Virus record (IMG/VR): IMGVR_UViG_3300042922_000585
Coordinates: 1 to 38,735 of that record
From: a virus
Length of the DNA stretch: 38,735 bases
Strand: one strand, 5' to 3'
A model generated the notes under the pieces. It was not told the origin of the DNA and did not search any database. It saw only the letters and a program-made list of their open reading frames with translations. The position numbers were made by a program, and so were the translations under genes. Positions 15,101 to 24,121 of this stretch are shown one piece after another. Position 1 is the stretch's first letter, and the number at the start of each line of letters is the position of its first letter.

Positions 15101-15675
15101 TGTTTAATCCTCTCTTTCAATAGTTTTTTTCTTTGTTCAAGTTGTCTTTCTTTATGTTGCTCAACTTCAGCATGTCGCGCTTGCACTCCTGTATCTTCAT
15201 AAGCAGGAAATGTGCATACAGACATTTCGTGCAGATCTAATTTTGTCATGGTCCATTTGACAGTTCCATCATCACGCCAGTCAATTTTTTCCTCCAATAT
15301 GTTAAAACCGAAGCTGCACTGATCTACATCTCCGCGCTCTACTCTAACATAGCAGTTTACAGCATCTGTATCTTTAGGATTTATTTTTACTCTTCCCCAG
15401 AGTCCATGGCTGTCCACTTTTATTTCAAGAGTATTAGCTTTGTTTCTGCCAAGAACCAAAGTAGTATCATGATTTATTAAAGCTCTGATGTCATTGCCAA
15501 GTGTTTCGTCAAAAGCTCCTGGTGCAATTTCTTCATAAGCTCCCGGCCATAATTCTGTTTCTCTGTTGAACACCGCAAAATAGCCTTCAATGAACATGTC
15601 ATCGTTATTTTCTTCTGCTCTAGTTGCTTTAAAAGTTGTTTGCAAACTTCGCTTTTGAATTTCTTCTCTATTCAC
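15091..15675 (-). CDS. Prohead protease (S78, HK97 type)
   Basis: Serine protease that matures the capsid shell. GTG 15675 is preferred (AAGGAGG eight bases upstream), giving 194 residues. Visible catalytic residues are H69 (LINHD), S121 (QCSFGF) and an acidic partner near E150 (LHEMSV); EGYFAVFN and [11 protein letters not shown] are family signatures. A basic helical tail (about 170-194) may anchor it in the prohead. It overlaps the end of the portal gene by eight bases. Confidence 0.9.
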   Translation of the reverse strand: MNREEIQKRSLQTTFKATRAEENNDDMFIEGYFAVFNRETELWPGAYEEIAPGAFDETLGNDIRALINHDTTLVLGRNKANTLEIKVDSHGLWGRVKINPKDTDAVNCYVRVERGDVDQCSFGFNILEEKIDWRDDGTVKWTMTKLDLHEMSVCTFPAYEDTGVQARHAEVEQHKERQLEQRKKLLKERIKQWH

Positions 15676-16879
15676 CGCTACCACCTCCTTGATTTAATTT
15701 TTTCTGTTCTCCAATCATCCCTGCCGGTATAAAGTTTTCTAATATGATCAGTTCGTCAAGCCCTTCTTTTGGTGAGTCGCCTATTAGGTTCAATACATCA
15801 TTTCCAGTGTAAATTCCCCTGATATAAAGATTCATACCCATTTCAGAAAGTTCTTTTGTATCATAAGCCATTAAACTCTTAGCATTGCATTTAAAGTACC
15901 AATCAGGATTTAACAGCAATCCTTTGGTTAGAACTTGTTGAAACATTTCAGCAATGCTTTTAATCTTTGTACGAATAAAATTGTTATATTCTTCTTTATT
16001 AAAATTGCCGACACCCAAAATAAAAGCCGGAACATCTAATATTCCAGCTACTGTCTTTTTATCTAATTGTACTGCATCGTTTATTGCTAGGTCGTTCAAT
16101 GACAGCGGTTTAACCTGGTCAACTTTAATCAAGTCAGCCGGTATTACCCAGGGCTTTCCTACTCCAGTATCGTCAACATACTTTCTAAGAACTGCATCTC
16201 TTCCTTCAGGAGTTGTAAACTCTTCAGTCATGGCATCAACTGAAATAATTACAGAAGGTTTCCACTTATCAGCCATAAAAGCATTTTTGGTCTTAGAAGC
16301 TTGTTTTAAGTTTGTAACTATATCTTTTAAAACAACTTTATAACCAGTTCCCTTCCACGGCTTTTCCGGATCTGGATTGACAGTGAAATGTAATATTTCA
16401 TCATAGTTGTAAATCTGGTTTCCATATCTCACCTCGTATCCATCTTCTGTTTCATAAAAATTTACCATTGACGGCTTTAAAGGTACGAGATCCTTTATTA
16501 ATCCATTTTCCATTTTAGGAAATACAACACTGTTACCGTCTCCCGGAAGTAGCATAGTGTATATTATATTATAAACCCATGTTTTCCTTGTCATTAACTT
16601 GTATGGATTAATGTCAATTTTGCGTGATAATTCATTTTTGATTCTTATATCACCACTCTTTGTATTTTCCATCAGATGAATTGTCATGCTTGACACCAGG
16701 TCTGCAATTTTACTTACCGCCATCTTGACTTCCGGATTATCAGCAAGCTTCGTATATCCAGGTACACATAAGGTATCATATGCATCTGTAGATAAAAACC
16801 AGCTTAAAGAAGTTTCTCTTTTTTGGCTTATTGGTTCATCACGCGTTCGTTGCTTTTTTCTATACTTGTTTTTACTCAT
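15668..16879 (-). CDS. Portal protein, HK97 family
   Basis: 403 residues, normal length for the family. Characteristic pieces include [62 protein letters not shown] and [25 protein letters not shown]. Forms the dodecameric ring through which DNA is packed and released. Lies between terminase and protease in the standard order; the ATG at 16879 has GGAGG nearby. Confidence 0.93.
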   Translation of the reverse strand: MSKNKYRKKQRTRDEPISQKRETSLSWFLSTDAYDTLCVPGYTKLADNPEVKMAVSKIADLVSSMTIHLMENTKSGDIRIKNELSRKIDINPYKLMTRKTWVYNIIYTMLLPGDGNSVVFPKMENGLIKDLVPLKPSMVNFYETEDGYEVRYGNQIYNYDEILHFTVNPDPEKPWKGTGYKVVLKDIVTNLKQASKTKNAFMADKWKPSVIISVDAMTEEFTTPEGRDAVLRKYVDDTGVGKPWVIPADLIKVDQVKPLSLNDLAINDAVQLDKKTVAGILDVPAFILGVGNFNKEEYNNFIRTKIKSIAEMFQQVLTKGLLLNPDWYFKCNAKSLMAYDTKELSEMGMNLYIRGIYTGNDVLNLIGDSPKEGLDELIILENFIPAGMIGEQKKLNQGGGSGE

Positions 16880-16895
16880 TCATTTGAACCTCCTT

Positions 16896-18620
16896 TCAAC
16901 TATTAAGCCATTTACTTGCAGCTCCAGCTTTTTCCATGCTTTTCAAGAGCCTTACACATGCAAACACACTTGCATCAAATAAATCTATTCTCATTACACC
17001 GCCATCACCATCAACTTTTTCATACTGAATCATATCGTCTGTTTTTTCTATAGCTCTTACGTTTTGCACACAATATTCATATGCTTCTGAGTGCAGGTAA
17101 TATAGATTCCCATCTTTTGCTTTTTTCTCTATTCGTCTAAATCCTTGTGACTTATTAATGTACAACTGTGGTTCGTCTATTATTACGAAGCCTGCTTTTT
17201 TCATTCCAAGATAAAATTCTTGACCGAATTTTCTATCAAATCCCACCTGTTTTATTTTAAAGCCTTTCCTCCTCATACCTATAAACCAATTGATTATATC
17301 AGAGTAGTTAACGGTAGGCGTATTACACATTGTAAGCCATCCGTCGTCTTGCCATCCAAACAAGGGTATGTTGTCTTCGTCAGCTTTTTGATGAGCTGCA
17401 ACTATTGGGAAGAAGGCATGTGTTATTACAATGTCTATATCTCCGTAAGTTCCATATAAAGCACTTGCTGTTAAATCGTAAAGCTTAGATAAGTCACCGC
17501 CCCCAAACCACTCAATCGGTAATTTTGCAAGCTCTTCCAATGTCCAGTTATGCTTCTTATCACTGTTTTTAAATTCATCTATGTTGAAGTAAGCCTTCAT
17601 GGCACTTGTGTATATGTTCAAAGATTTAGCTAAAAATGACTTCCTTTGTTGCGGATCATTCTGTGCCTGGTTTGAATCATTTAATAATTCTTGTGCTGAT
17701 ACTGATACATTATAATTAGGATTTGCTTTCTCGTGTTCTAATGGATTTGTATAGTCAACATTTCCCTCTTTATCTTCATCTGCCTTTGCAATAAAGATAA
17801 ACAACTGGTCATCTTTCACAGTCTCATTTAATACCTTCTGACAATATTTCATTCTGTTATAGCAAAATGAATTCATGTTGTCACCAGCTGTTGTAATGCC
17901 TATACACAAACTGTTTCTATATGCCTTTCCTGATTCTTTAATTGTATTATATTGGCTTGCATTTTTATATAAGTGCAATTCATCTAATATTTGAATCAGA
18001 GTGTTTAAACTATCCATTCTATCGCTGTTTCCTGCGATAGTTTCAATCCTTAAATATCCATCACCCAAATCTCCACTGATTGAGTGTTCTTGGTTATTAT
18101 CCAGGATACGGAAGTTATCTTCCTCTCCCATTTCCTTTAGGTTATAATTTATAAAATTAAAACTCTGCAACGCTTGTTTTAATAAAGCACCGACAATAAC
18201 TATCTCGGCTCCGGACTTTCTTTCGAGCAATCCCAATCCCCAAGCTAAAGCACTCATAAAAGGCGTCTTGCCATTTTTACGAGCAAGCATTATAAATGCT
18301 TCTTTATACTTTCTTAAAATAGTTCCTTTATGGAAAAACCCTAATAAATTGTAGACAACAAATTTCTGCCATGGTTCTAATAAAAAAGGCTTACCTCTTA
18401 AAGGATAGCCGTTCATATCTTCACCCTTTTGATGCACAAAGGTTTTTTCAATAATTCCTATTACAAATTCTGCATCTTTAGGATTAAAATCATATGCTGG
18501 ATTTTCTAAATCCTTTTTAAACCTAGCACACATCTGAATAGTTTCAACGCAAGCTACTTTTTTGCCGCTTAATACTTTTTCTACATACTCCATTACAATG
18601 TCAAAATTTTTATGTTTCAT
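16896..18620 (-). CDS. Terminase large subunit, HK97 type
   Basis: DNA packaging motor and nuclease, 574 residues. The ATPase domain has Walker A ARKNGKT at 113-119 and Walker B ILDELH at 211-216 (D213, E214), followed by coupling motif TTAG at 243-246. The nuclease domain starts near [10 protein letters not shown] (373-382), with further acidic sites at VGFDRKFG and DLFDASVFA. The start overlaps the small subunit stop by four bases. With the P27-type small subunit and upstream HNH nuclease, this indicates cos-type packaging. Confidence 0.95.
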   Translation of the reverse strand: MKHKNFDIVMEYVEKVLSGKKVACVETIQMCARFKKDLENPAYDFNPKDAEFVIGIIEKTFVHQKGEDMNGYPLRGKPFLLEPWQKFVVYNLLGFFHKGTILRKYKEAFIMLARKNGKTPFMSALAWGLGLLERKSGAEIVIVGALLKQALQSFNFINYNLKEMGEEDNFRILDNNQEHSISGDLGDGYLRIETIAGNSDRMDSLNTLIQILDELHLYKNASQYNTIKESGKAYRNSLCIGITTAGDNMNSFCYNRMKYCQKVLNETVKDDQLFIFIAKADEDKEGNVDYTNPLEHEKANPNYNVSVSAQELLNDSNQAQNDPQQRKSFLAKSLNIYTSAMKAYFNIDEFKNSDKKHNWTLEELAKLPIEWFGGGDLSKLYDLTASALYGTYGDIDIVITHAFFPIVAAHQKADEDNIPLFGWQDDGWLTMCNTPTVNYSDIINWFIGMRRKGFKIKQVGFDRKFGQEFYLGMKKAGFVIIDEPQLYINKSQGFRRIEKKAKDGNLYYLHSEAYEYCVQNVRAIEKTDDMIQYEKVDGDGGVMRIDLFDASVFACVRLLKSMEKAGAASKWLNS

Positions 18621-18967
18621 TTTAAGCCCTTAAGAACATCCGATAATTTTGATTTACCCGTTACTTCTGCCGTTACCGCTTCTAAAGATTTAGGATTAAG
18701 GCAAAGTCTATCGGAGTATGCGAGTATGTCTTTTCTTAATGTTTCTAACGTCGCAACAATGGGCGATTTTTTACTGCCACCTTGGTCGGTTTCGACCTCA
18801 TATTTATAATTACTATCTTCAAATTCTTTAGTCAATTTTAAATACTGAAACACTAAATCTGAATATATATCAATAAGCCGATTATATTGCGGTTTATGGA
18901 TTCCAAGCTTATTCATATCTGTTATTGTTGCACGTTTGATTGTTTCTTTACTTGCTGTCTTTGCCAC
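18617..18967 (-). CDS. Terminase small subunit, P27 family
   Basis: 116 residues from GTG 18967 (AGGAGG seven bases upstream). Helical, with the P27 pattern: [21 protein letters not shown], then [35 protein letters not shown]. Recognises phage DNA for packaging and recruits the large subunit. Four-base overlap with the large subunit gene. Confidence 0.88.
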   Translation of the reverse strand: MAKTASKETIKRATITDMNKLGIHKPQYNRLIDIYSDLVFQYLKLTKEFEDSNYKYEVETDQGGSKKSPIVATLETLRKDILAYSDRLCLNPKSLEAVTAEVTGKSKLSDVLKGLK

Positions 18968-19023
18968 ACCCTCACCTCCTTGAAAAAAAAGTTTTTCACG
19001 GTTCGCTCTATTGGAAGAAGCTG

Positions 19024-19071
19024 CCCCCTCCGGTCCTTATCATAATAATTATTTACTTGAAAGGGAGGGGG
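19024..19071. other. GC-rich inverted repeat, candidate cos-region element
   Basis: CCCCCTCC (19024-19031) and GGAGGGGG (19064-19071) form eight perfect G-C-rich pairs around a 32-base AT-rich loop, between the small terminase and HNH genes. The right arm overlaps the end of the HNH gene. Such contrast with the AT-rich surroundings, next to a terminase and HNH pair, fits a terminase binding or cutting region. No cut position can be read from sequence alone. Confidence 0.35.
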
Positions 19072-19336
19072 GATATATTCTATTAACCCATTCCTTTCCT
19101 TTAGCAGTAAGCTCGTTAGTATTTCTATCATGCATACTATCATGATGCTTGCTACATAAACTAATTAAGTTCTTGCTTACATACCTTAACTCTGGATAGT
19201 TGCTAGCTGGTTTTACATGATGAACTGTTGTTGCTTCAGTAGTCTTCCCGTATCGCTTACATTCCCTACACAAATACTCATCACGCTTTAAAACAATAGC
19301 TCTCTTTTTTATCCATCTCTTGTCTTTGTAATTCAT
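19049..19336 (-). CDS. HNH endonuclease, packaging-associated
   Basis: 95 residues from ATG 19336 (AGGTG upstream); the earlier ATG at 19366 lies inside a terminator. HNH residues are clear: C23 and C26 (CRECK), H39-H40 (VHH), N56 (KNLISLC), and C61, H64 and H65. An HNH protein beside the terminase is a hallmark of cos phages with 3' overhangs, where it works with the large subunit to cut cos. It is the first gene of the late operon. Confidence 0.88.
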   Translation of the reverse strand: MNYKDKRWIKKRAIVLKRDEYLCRECKRYGKTTEATTVHHVKPASNYPELRYVSKNLISLCSKHHDSMHDRNTNELTAKGKEWVNRIYPPSLSSK

Positions 19337-19351
19337 CAAATCACCTGCAAT

Positions 19352-19376
19352 AAAAAAGCACCTCATTAGAGATGCT
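19352..19376 (-). terminator. Terminator after the Ltp-repeat gene
   Basis: On the minus strand AGCATCTC (19376-19369) pairs with GAGGTGCT (19364-19357), one G-T pair, four-base loop, then TTTTTT. It follows the Ltp gene stop by about 15 bases and precedes the first late gene. Late transcription must therefore start just after it or read through by antitermination. Confidence 0.75.
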
Positions 19377-19390
19377 TGAATTATATTTAA

Positions 19391-19978
19391 TTAAAGACCT
19401 ATTTGATCTACTGCGTAAGTAGCTTCTTCACTTGTGAAACCTTCATATTCCAGTTGTTCAATTAAACCACTTCTTGAGAAAGGCATAATATCTAAGTAAG
19501 ACTTGCCTTTTAATACAGCTTGTTCTTTCCAGTCAACACTTATTTTGTTTACCGCATAAGTTGTGTCATCATTACTAAATCCTTCATACTCTAACTGCTT
19601 TACTAAGCCAGATTTAGAAAAAGGCATAATATCTAAATAACTTTCAGCTTTAGCAACTGCATTCTTTTGCGATAAAGTTTCGCTTGAACTGTCTACAACT
19701 GGTGGTTTAACTGTACCCTTATCATTTATGCTTGCTGTATTTGTTGATTGGTCCCAGCCTACATCCTTGCCTAATGCTTCAGATACGGCTCTAAGTGGCA
19801 CATAAGTAGTACCATTGTAAAGTATGTTATCTGCATTAATCTTTGTGCCATTTACTGTAATGTTTACCGAGTTGTATACAACCTCAATTGTCTTTGTTAT
19901 TGTGTCCCCCAAAGCCGTAGTCATTAATAACGTCAGAATTACTGTTCCAATTACTAAATACTTTAATGCTTTTTTCAT
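19391..19978 (-). CDS. Secreted stalk-domain protein with two Ltp repeats; superinfection exclusion candidate
   Basis: 195 residues. A signal peptide spans 1-24 (KK, hydrophobic core, TALG) with no lipobox cysteine. Residues 37-85 are a copper-amine-oxidase-N-like stalk domain (VNGTKINADN, YVPLRAVSEALG). Two near-identical 40-residue repeats follow (107-146 and 154-193), each with SYLDIMPFS.SGL..QLEYEGF and TYAV, the Ltp (PF07553) helix-turn-helix repeat. In Streptococcus phage TP-J34 the two-repeat lipoprotein Ltp blocks DNA entry by targeting the tape measure. The gene has its own promoter, operator-like palindrome and terminator and lies between early and late operons, as expected for a lysogeny-expressed exclusion factor. 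It lacks the lipid anchor, so retention may rely on the stalk domain. Confidence 0.85.
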   Translation of the reverse strand: MKKALKYLVIGTVILTLLMTTALGDTITKTIEVVYNSVNITVNGTKINADNILYNGTTYVPLRAVSEALGKDVGWDQSTNTASINDKGTVKPPVVDSSSETLSQKNAVAKAESYLDIMPFSKSGLVKQLEYEGFSNDDTTYAVNKISVDWKEQAVLKGKSYLDIMPFSRSGLIEQLEYEGFTSEEATYAVDQIGL

Positions 19979-19990
19979 TTGTTAATACCT

Positions 19991-20035
19991 CCCTTTTAGT
20001 ATTAATATTATATACCAAAAGGGAAATCTTAACAA
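19991..20035 (-). promoter_or_regulatory. Promoter and operator-like palindrome of the Ltp-repeat gene
   Basis: On the minus strand TTGTTA (20035-20030), exactly 17 bases, then TATAAT (20012-20007). The -10 sits in an imperfect palindrome, 19991-20023, with outer arms CCCTTTT and AAAAGGG and inner GTAT and ATAC. Repressor binding there would block transcription. It differs from the CI/Cro operators at 36 kb, so a different protein, possibly of the host, would read it. Confidence 0.65.
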
Positions 20036-20094
20036 CTTTTTTTACCCGCCCCTATCCCTATGCAGTTTATTTTCACGTCTGCATCATCACAAAT

Positions 20095-20128
20095 AAAAAA
20101 GGCCTCGTGAATACCATGAGGTCTTTTT
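20095..20128. terminator. Bidirectional terminator at the end of the early operon
   Basis: GGCCTC (20101-20106) pairs with GAGGTC (20118-20123), extended by two inner pairs, with T runs on both strands (A run 20095-20100; T run 20124-20128). It follows the late-regulator gene by about 85 bases and separates early transcription from the Ltp gene. Confidence 0.8.
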
Positions 20129-20213
20129 GCTAAATTATACTGTTTGTTACTATCTATTACCACTTACTACCATTATACTAAATCAAAATCGGATTTTTCG
20201 GATTATTCAAAAT

Positions 20214-20642
20214 TTATTTTAAATTCTCCAAATATTTATCATGAATCACCTTCCTGGGATAACTCTCATCATACCTTTCTATCCTCCTGGCTATCTGAAG
20301 CCAGTTCAGGCCGTCGATATAACGTAAGCCAAATACCCTTCTTGTCCTGCTGTCCGGAATAGTGTTGATGAACTCCTCTATCTCCAGCTTCATTTCAGTA
20401 CACTTTGCCTTACGCCTATAAAGCACGCTGTTAAGCTTATCAAGCTGCTGTTCTCTTTTATCTTCCTCAAGTCCGGTAATAACAAATGACCGTTCCACGT
20501 ATGGGAAATGCTTTGATGATCCTTTTACCGAATCAGTTACTACTTGGGTGCATTTGTTTCTAACTCTTTCAATCCTCTGTTCCAATTCCTTAATTTCCTT
20601 TTGCAAGTCACAATACTGTTTAAGTAGTTCTTTTATTGTCAT
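20214..20642 (-). CDS. Late transcription regulator, DUF1492/RinA-ArpU-like, sigma region 4 type helix-turn-helix
   Basis: 142 residues from ATG 20642, preceded by GGAGG; the longer reading is out of frame with the gene it overlaps. Residues 1-30 and 65-105 are helical and charged. The C-terminal part (IPDSRTRRVFGLRYIDGLNWLQIARRI) is a sigma-70 region 4-like helix-turn-helix. Proteins of this kind close the early operon of many Firmicutes phages and switch on packaging and structural genes. Position here, last before the early terminator, fits exactly. The site it acts on is probably near 19340-19390 or upstream. Confidence 0.8.
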   Translation of the reverse strand: MTIKELLKQYCDLQKEIKELEQRIERVRNKCTQVVTDSVKGSSKHFPYVERSFVITGLEEDKREQQLDKLNSVLYRRKAKCTEMKLEIEEFINTIPDSRTRRVFGLRYIDGLNWLQIARRIERYDESYPRKVIHDKYLENLK

Positions 20643-20823
20643 CCATAACCTCCTCAGTTGTAATCTTAATCTTTGCTGTCCTGTAAGTCGGTTTCCAAGC
20701 TCTTTGTAAAAATCGCTCTTCTCCGTCTTGAAGTTTTTCTTTGTTTGCATAAGACTTGTAAATATATTCTGTTCCATCAGCCAGACTGCAGATAATCGCA
20801 TATCTGAATTTAATTTCTTTCAT
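20620..20823 (-). CDS. Small hypothetical early protein
   Basis: 67 residues. Start ATGA overlaps the previous stop and the end overlaps the late-regulator start by 23 bases, so it is translationally coupled on both sides. Beta-rich N-terminus (KFRYAIICSLADGTEYIYKSY), basic C-terminus. No family recognised. Confidence 0.65.
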   Translation of the reverse strand: MKEIKFRYAIICSLADGTEYIYKSYANKEKLQDGEERFLQRAWKPTYRTAKIKITTEEVMDDNKRTT

Positions 20824-21044
20824 TCGTATATCCTTCCTGTCTGCTTGTCCTTAAGTTTTATATGGCCAACTATCTCAAAATCTATAAGGTCCAAGAAGCT
20901 TTTTATGATATGCATTGCGTCGAAAACGTCTTTCTGTCTATTCCTATTCTTAGACTTTCCGTCTTTAGTTACCTTCGCTATGGCTGCATACGCCGTAGGG
21001 TCATTGCAGCCGGAGCCATTCTTTCTGATGTCCTTGTCTTTCAT
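20820..21044 (-). CDS. Small hypothetical early protein
   Basis: 74 residues, basic N-terminal half (KDIRKNGSGCNDPTAYAAI, then KSKNRNRQ) and a helical/beta C-terminus. Four-base overlaps with both neighbours support it as real. Function unknown. Confidence 0.65.
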   Translation of the reverse strand: MKDKDIRKNGSGCNDPTAYAAIAKVTKDGKSKNRNRQKDVFDAMHIIKSFLDLIDFEIVGHIKLKDKQTGRIYE

Positions 21045-21274
21045 ATTTCACCTTCTTCATGTATAAAAGGTATCTCAATACCCATCCACACAGGAGGCTG
21101 CTGTTGTCCAAATACAGATAACCAAACTACTCCTGTTTTCTGTACTTCCTTTTTCTCTTCTTCAGTCAGCTCCCAACAACTAATTATTTGATGTTCTGCT
21201 TTGTGAGCTGGAAGATCTCCGCAGCCTTCTGCTACGAACGTAGTATTTTGTTCGTCAAATTTTATTGGTCTCAT
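21041..21274 (-). CDS. Small hypothetical early protein
   Basis: 77 residues with a Trp-rich C-terminal half (WELTEEEKKEVQKTGVVWLSVFGQQQPPVWMGIEIPF). This pattern recurs in uncharacterised Firmicutes phage proteins of the replication module. Overlaps both neighbours by four bases. Confidence 0.7.
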   Translation of the reverse strand: MRPIKFDEQNTTFVAEGCGDLPAHKAEHQIISCWELTEEEKKEVQKTGVVWLSVFGQQQPPVWMGIEIPFIHEEGEI

Positions 21275-21648
21275 ATTAGTTTCTCCCTCGGTATAAATTC
21301 TTCTATTTCACTGAGTTCAAATTCTGTATAGCGTTCAATGCCTACCTCTTCGCACCATACTTTTAAGTCATCTCCATAGGTTGTAAAGCCGTCCACTCTC
21401 ATGAGGTCGTCATCATATTTTGTCCTGACGTAATCTCCAACTGCACAAGGTGTTATTATAACTTTGCCTTGTTCTTTCAGCTTAAGCAGCTCAAGGGATT
21501 CAAGCATTAATTCAAATCTATAGATTTTCTTTGTTAAGTTATTGCACTTATTTTGGTCAAACTTTTCAAAAGGTAAATTCTTTCTTGATTTCTTAAGTTG
21601 CTTTATTTGACCTTTGCAAAATTCTATTGTTTTTTCAGCCTCATTCAT
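21271..21648 (-). CDS. Hypothetical early protein
   Basis: 125 residues. N-terminal coiled-coil-like helix (1-60), then a small beta domain (GDYVRTKYDDDLMRVDGFTTYGDDLKVWCEE) resembling an SH3-like barrel. Coupled by four-base overlaps. No known role. Confidence 0.65.
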   Translation of the reverse strand: MNEAEKTIEFCKGQIKQLKKSRKNLPFEKFDQNKCNNLTKKIYRFELMLESLELLKLKEQGKVIITPCAVGDYVRTKYDDDLMRVDGFTTYGDDLKVWCEEVGIERYTEFELSEIEEFIPREKLI

Positions 21649-21860
21649 TTCTCTGCCTCCAACAACTCTAAATCATAATCCACGAAATAAGGCTTTCCTG
21701 CTAGAATTTTTATATTAATTATTTCTTCGTTTGAAATGATTATTATTCCATCATTAAAAACTGTTGCAAATTCTTCATCTTCTTCAACCTTTGAACCTTC
21801 GCCAAATTCTTTTTCATGCTCTTTTAATGCTAATTCAATAGCTTTTTGTATTTTATTCAC
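21645..21860 (-). CDS. Small hypothetical early protein, GTG start
   Basis: 71 residues from GTG 21860, preceded by GAGGTGAGAGC. The longer reading to 21935 runs through the previous gene and lacks a ribosome site. A helical acidic start (NKIQKAIELALKEHEKEF) is followed by a short beta region. Function unknown. Confidence 0.6.
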   Translation of the reverse strand: MNKIQKAIELALKEHEKEFGEGSKVEEDEEFATVFNDGIIIISNEEIINIKILAGKPYFVDYDLELLEAEK

Positions 21861-21864
21861 GCTC

Positions 21865-22227
21865 TCACCTCTTCTTATAAGTTCTAGTTTCCATGAAGCT
21901 TTCATATTTCCTGATGTCTCCCAGGATCCTTTCAAGCTTCTTGATAATCGGTTTGTTTTCGTTATAAAAGTTTAAAATATCCCTTGTAAACTCAATAGTG
22001 TCCTTTGAAGCTCTTCTTTCATGCCTCATTTTAGAAATCTTTGTTGCTACCTTTGCCCGTTCCTTGTAATTAAGTCCGTCAAGTTCAAGCTCATGAAGCA
22101 GGTTCTGTTGTTCCTTTTCACAGGTGTTAAGATTGTCATAGGCTATATGATTTAAAGCCTCTCACTCTCTTAAAAAATTCAAGAAGTTTTCTATTTCCTG
22201 GCTGTAGGTTGTCTTTGATTTATTCAA
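21865..22227 (-). pseudogene. Hypothetical early gene interrupted by an in-frame TGA
   Basis: One continuous frame from TTG 22227 (GGAGG eight bases upstream) to TGA 21865, broken by TGA at codon 22 (22164-22162). Before it: LNKSKTTYSQEIENFLNFLRE. After it: EALNHIAYDNLNT, then NYKERAKVATKISKMRHERRASKDTIEF. Both parts belong to one helical protein known in clostridial phages, where as I recall Cys stands at the interrupted position, one base from TGA. Start and stop mesh with the neighbours, so the locus was functional. Nonsense mutation, sequencing error, or readthrough/recoding. Confidence 0.65.
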
Positions 22228-22445
22228 TTCTCAGCCTCCGCCACATTAGGCAATACCATAATTGCTGATTTATTTCCTTTACCTGGTATGTAGATGCCTT
22301 CTACTTGATAAAATTCTCCGCTGTTTAAAACTACTTGCTCTGTACCTTTTTCTTTTATAGCCTTAACTAGCTCAATCAACATTGTTTCAGGTAACAAACA
22401 AGCCTTTAACCCTTTATCAGTTGTTAATATTAAACTTATGTTCAT
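22224..22445 (-). CDS. Small hypothetical early protein
   Basis: 73 residues, alpha/beta, no membrane segment. Start ATGA overlaps the helicase stop; its own stop overlaps the TTG of the next gene. Translational coupling supports expression; function unknown. Confidence 0.65.
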   Translation of the reverse strand: MNISLILTTDKGLKACLLPETMLIELVKAIKEKGTEQVVLNSGEFYQVEGIYIPGKGNKSAIMVLPNVAEAEN

Positions 22446-23813
22446 TTTTTACCTCCGTATTTTGCTTTTAAAGAATTTAACAACTCATCCTGTACATCCT
22501 TTTTCCCTTGCAAGCTTGCCAGTACCTTTTCATCGGCTGTTCCCTCTGTGATCAGGTGATGGATGATAACTGCATTCTCTTGTCCTTGTCTGTAGAGTCT
22601 TGCATTTGCTTGCTGATATAACTCAAGGCTCCAGGTTAATCCGAACCATACTATTATGCTTCCACCGGCCTGGAGGTTTAGTCCATGGCCAGCGCCGGCA
22701 GGATGCGCTAACAAAAGTTGAATTTCACCTTTGTTCCAGGCTTCAATGTCTTTAGAATCATTAAGCTTCTTTGCAAACTTGAATTTTTTCTGAATTCTTT
22801 CAAGGTCATGCTTGTATGAATAAAAGCACAATATCGGTTTTCCGTTCGAAACATCAATGATTTCTTCAAGTGCCTCAAGCTTTTTATCGCTTGTTTTAAC
22901 ATAACTACCATCGCCTTCAGGTAAATACATTGCACCATTACTGTACTGAAGTAATTTGTTAGTAAGTGCAGCTGCTGATGCTGCTGTTACTTCGCCTTCT
23001 ATAAACTGTAAATAGCTGTCTCTTTCAAACTTTTCATAGCCTTGCATTTCCTTAGGCGTCAATTTTACCGATTGAATATTGTCAATTCTCTCAGGCATTT
23101 CTAACCAGTCCTCTGCTCTCATGGATACGCATATATCTGAAATCTTCTCGTTTATAGTTTGTTCTGCTTCAGGCTTTGGCTTATAGTTGAAAATTGTTGT
23201 TTGATTTCTTTGTCCTGGTGTAAAGTATCTCTCCCTATATCCAGTGATTGTTTTACCCAATCTTTCGCCACCATCAAGTAAATATATCTGACTCCACAAG
23301 TCTATTAACCCGTTAGGTGCTGGAGTTCCGGTAAGCCCTACTACTCTTTCACTTCTTGTTATGTATTTCTTCAGTGCCCTGAAGCGCTGTGCCTTAGCTG
23401 ACTTGAAGCTTGATAATTCATCTATAACAACCATATCGAAATCCCAGCCGTTCCCGATTTGCGAAAGCTCATTTGTAAGCCATACTACATTTTCACGGTT
23501 AATGATATAAATATCCGCTTCAATTGCTAAAGCTCTGCGACGCTGAGTTGTATTCCCTAGAATTTTGGAAATCCTTAAGTGTTTTAAATGGTCCCACTTT
23601 TCGCTTTCTCTGCTCCAGGTATCTTCGGCGACTCTTAAAGGTGCTATTACAAGAACTTTATTAATTTCAAATCTGTTATATATCAGGTCCTCAACTGCGG
23701 TTAAGGTAATTACTGTCTTGCCGAAGTCCCATATCAAGGAATAGCCCTGCTTTTGAAGTACTAAATATTTTTTCAATTGCTATTTCCTGATATGTATGCG
23801 GTTTAAATTTCAC
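22442..23813 (-). CDS. SNF2/DEAD-type DNA helicase, frameshifted in the Walker A motif
   Basis: ATP-driven remodelling/helicase of the phage replication module. The true N-terminus reads from GTG 23813: VKFKPHTYQEIAIEKIF, then GLFLDMGL. One extra C (plus-strand base 23723) then breaks the frame; GKTVITLTAV resumes in the frame that continues to 22442. Removing that base restores LFLDMGLGKT exactly. Beyond it are VIAPLRVAEDTWSRE (motif Ia), VVIDELSSFK (motif II, residues DE), GLTGTPAPN (motif III), and C-terminal GHGLNLQAGG and QANARLYRQGQ (motifs V and VI). The apparent ATG at 23776 is an out-of-frame reading and not the real start. The protein is dead as written unless the insertion is an error. 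Confidence 0.88.
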
Positions 23814-24093
23814 GCTGCTCACCCCATTTCTGTATTAATTCGTCTATTTGCTTCTTGCTGTCTATTACTAATACTTCACAGTTAAGCCTTTTTAACTCTC
23901 TGTGGACTAGTTGTTGATAAGCTGTTGGTACTTTGCCGGGTGCTTTTAACTCTACAAATAATATTCGACCTGAAGGAAATATGATTATCCTATCTGGTAC
24001 CCCACTATTTCCCGGGCTTACCCATTTATAAGATTTCCCCCCAGCTTTTTTCATTTCATTTGTAAGGTATTTTTCTACATTTGACTCTCGCAT
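23803..24093 (-). CDS. VRR-NUC domain nuclease
   Basis: 96 residues from ATG 24093 (AGAGG upstream). PD-(D/E)xK nuclease core: E3 at the start, GVPDRIII with catalytic D, then FVELKA (E-x-K), then TAYQQLVHRELKRLNCEVLVID. Single-domain VRR-NUC proteins in phages act on branched or Holliday-type DNA. It lies between the candidate origin and the helicase, as is common. Confidence 0.9.
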   Translation of the reverse strand: MRESNVEKYLTNEMKKAGGKSYKWVSPGNSGVPDRIIIFPSGRILFVELKAPGKVPTAYQQLVHRELKRLNCEVLVIDSKKQIDELIQKWGEQREI

Positions 24094-24121
24094 TCTATAA
24101 TTCCTCTGAAACATTTTATTT

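Noticed and set aside
18922-19143. 73-codon minus-strand open frame across the small terminase start and HNH end
   Set aside because: It overlaps two well supported genes in another frame, has no ribosome site, and its protein has no plausible domain.
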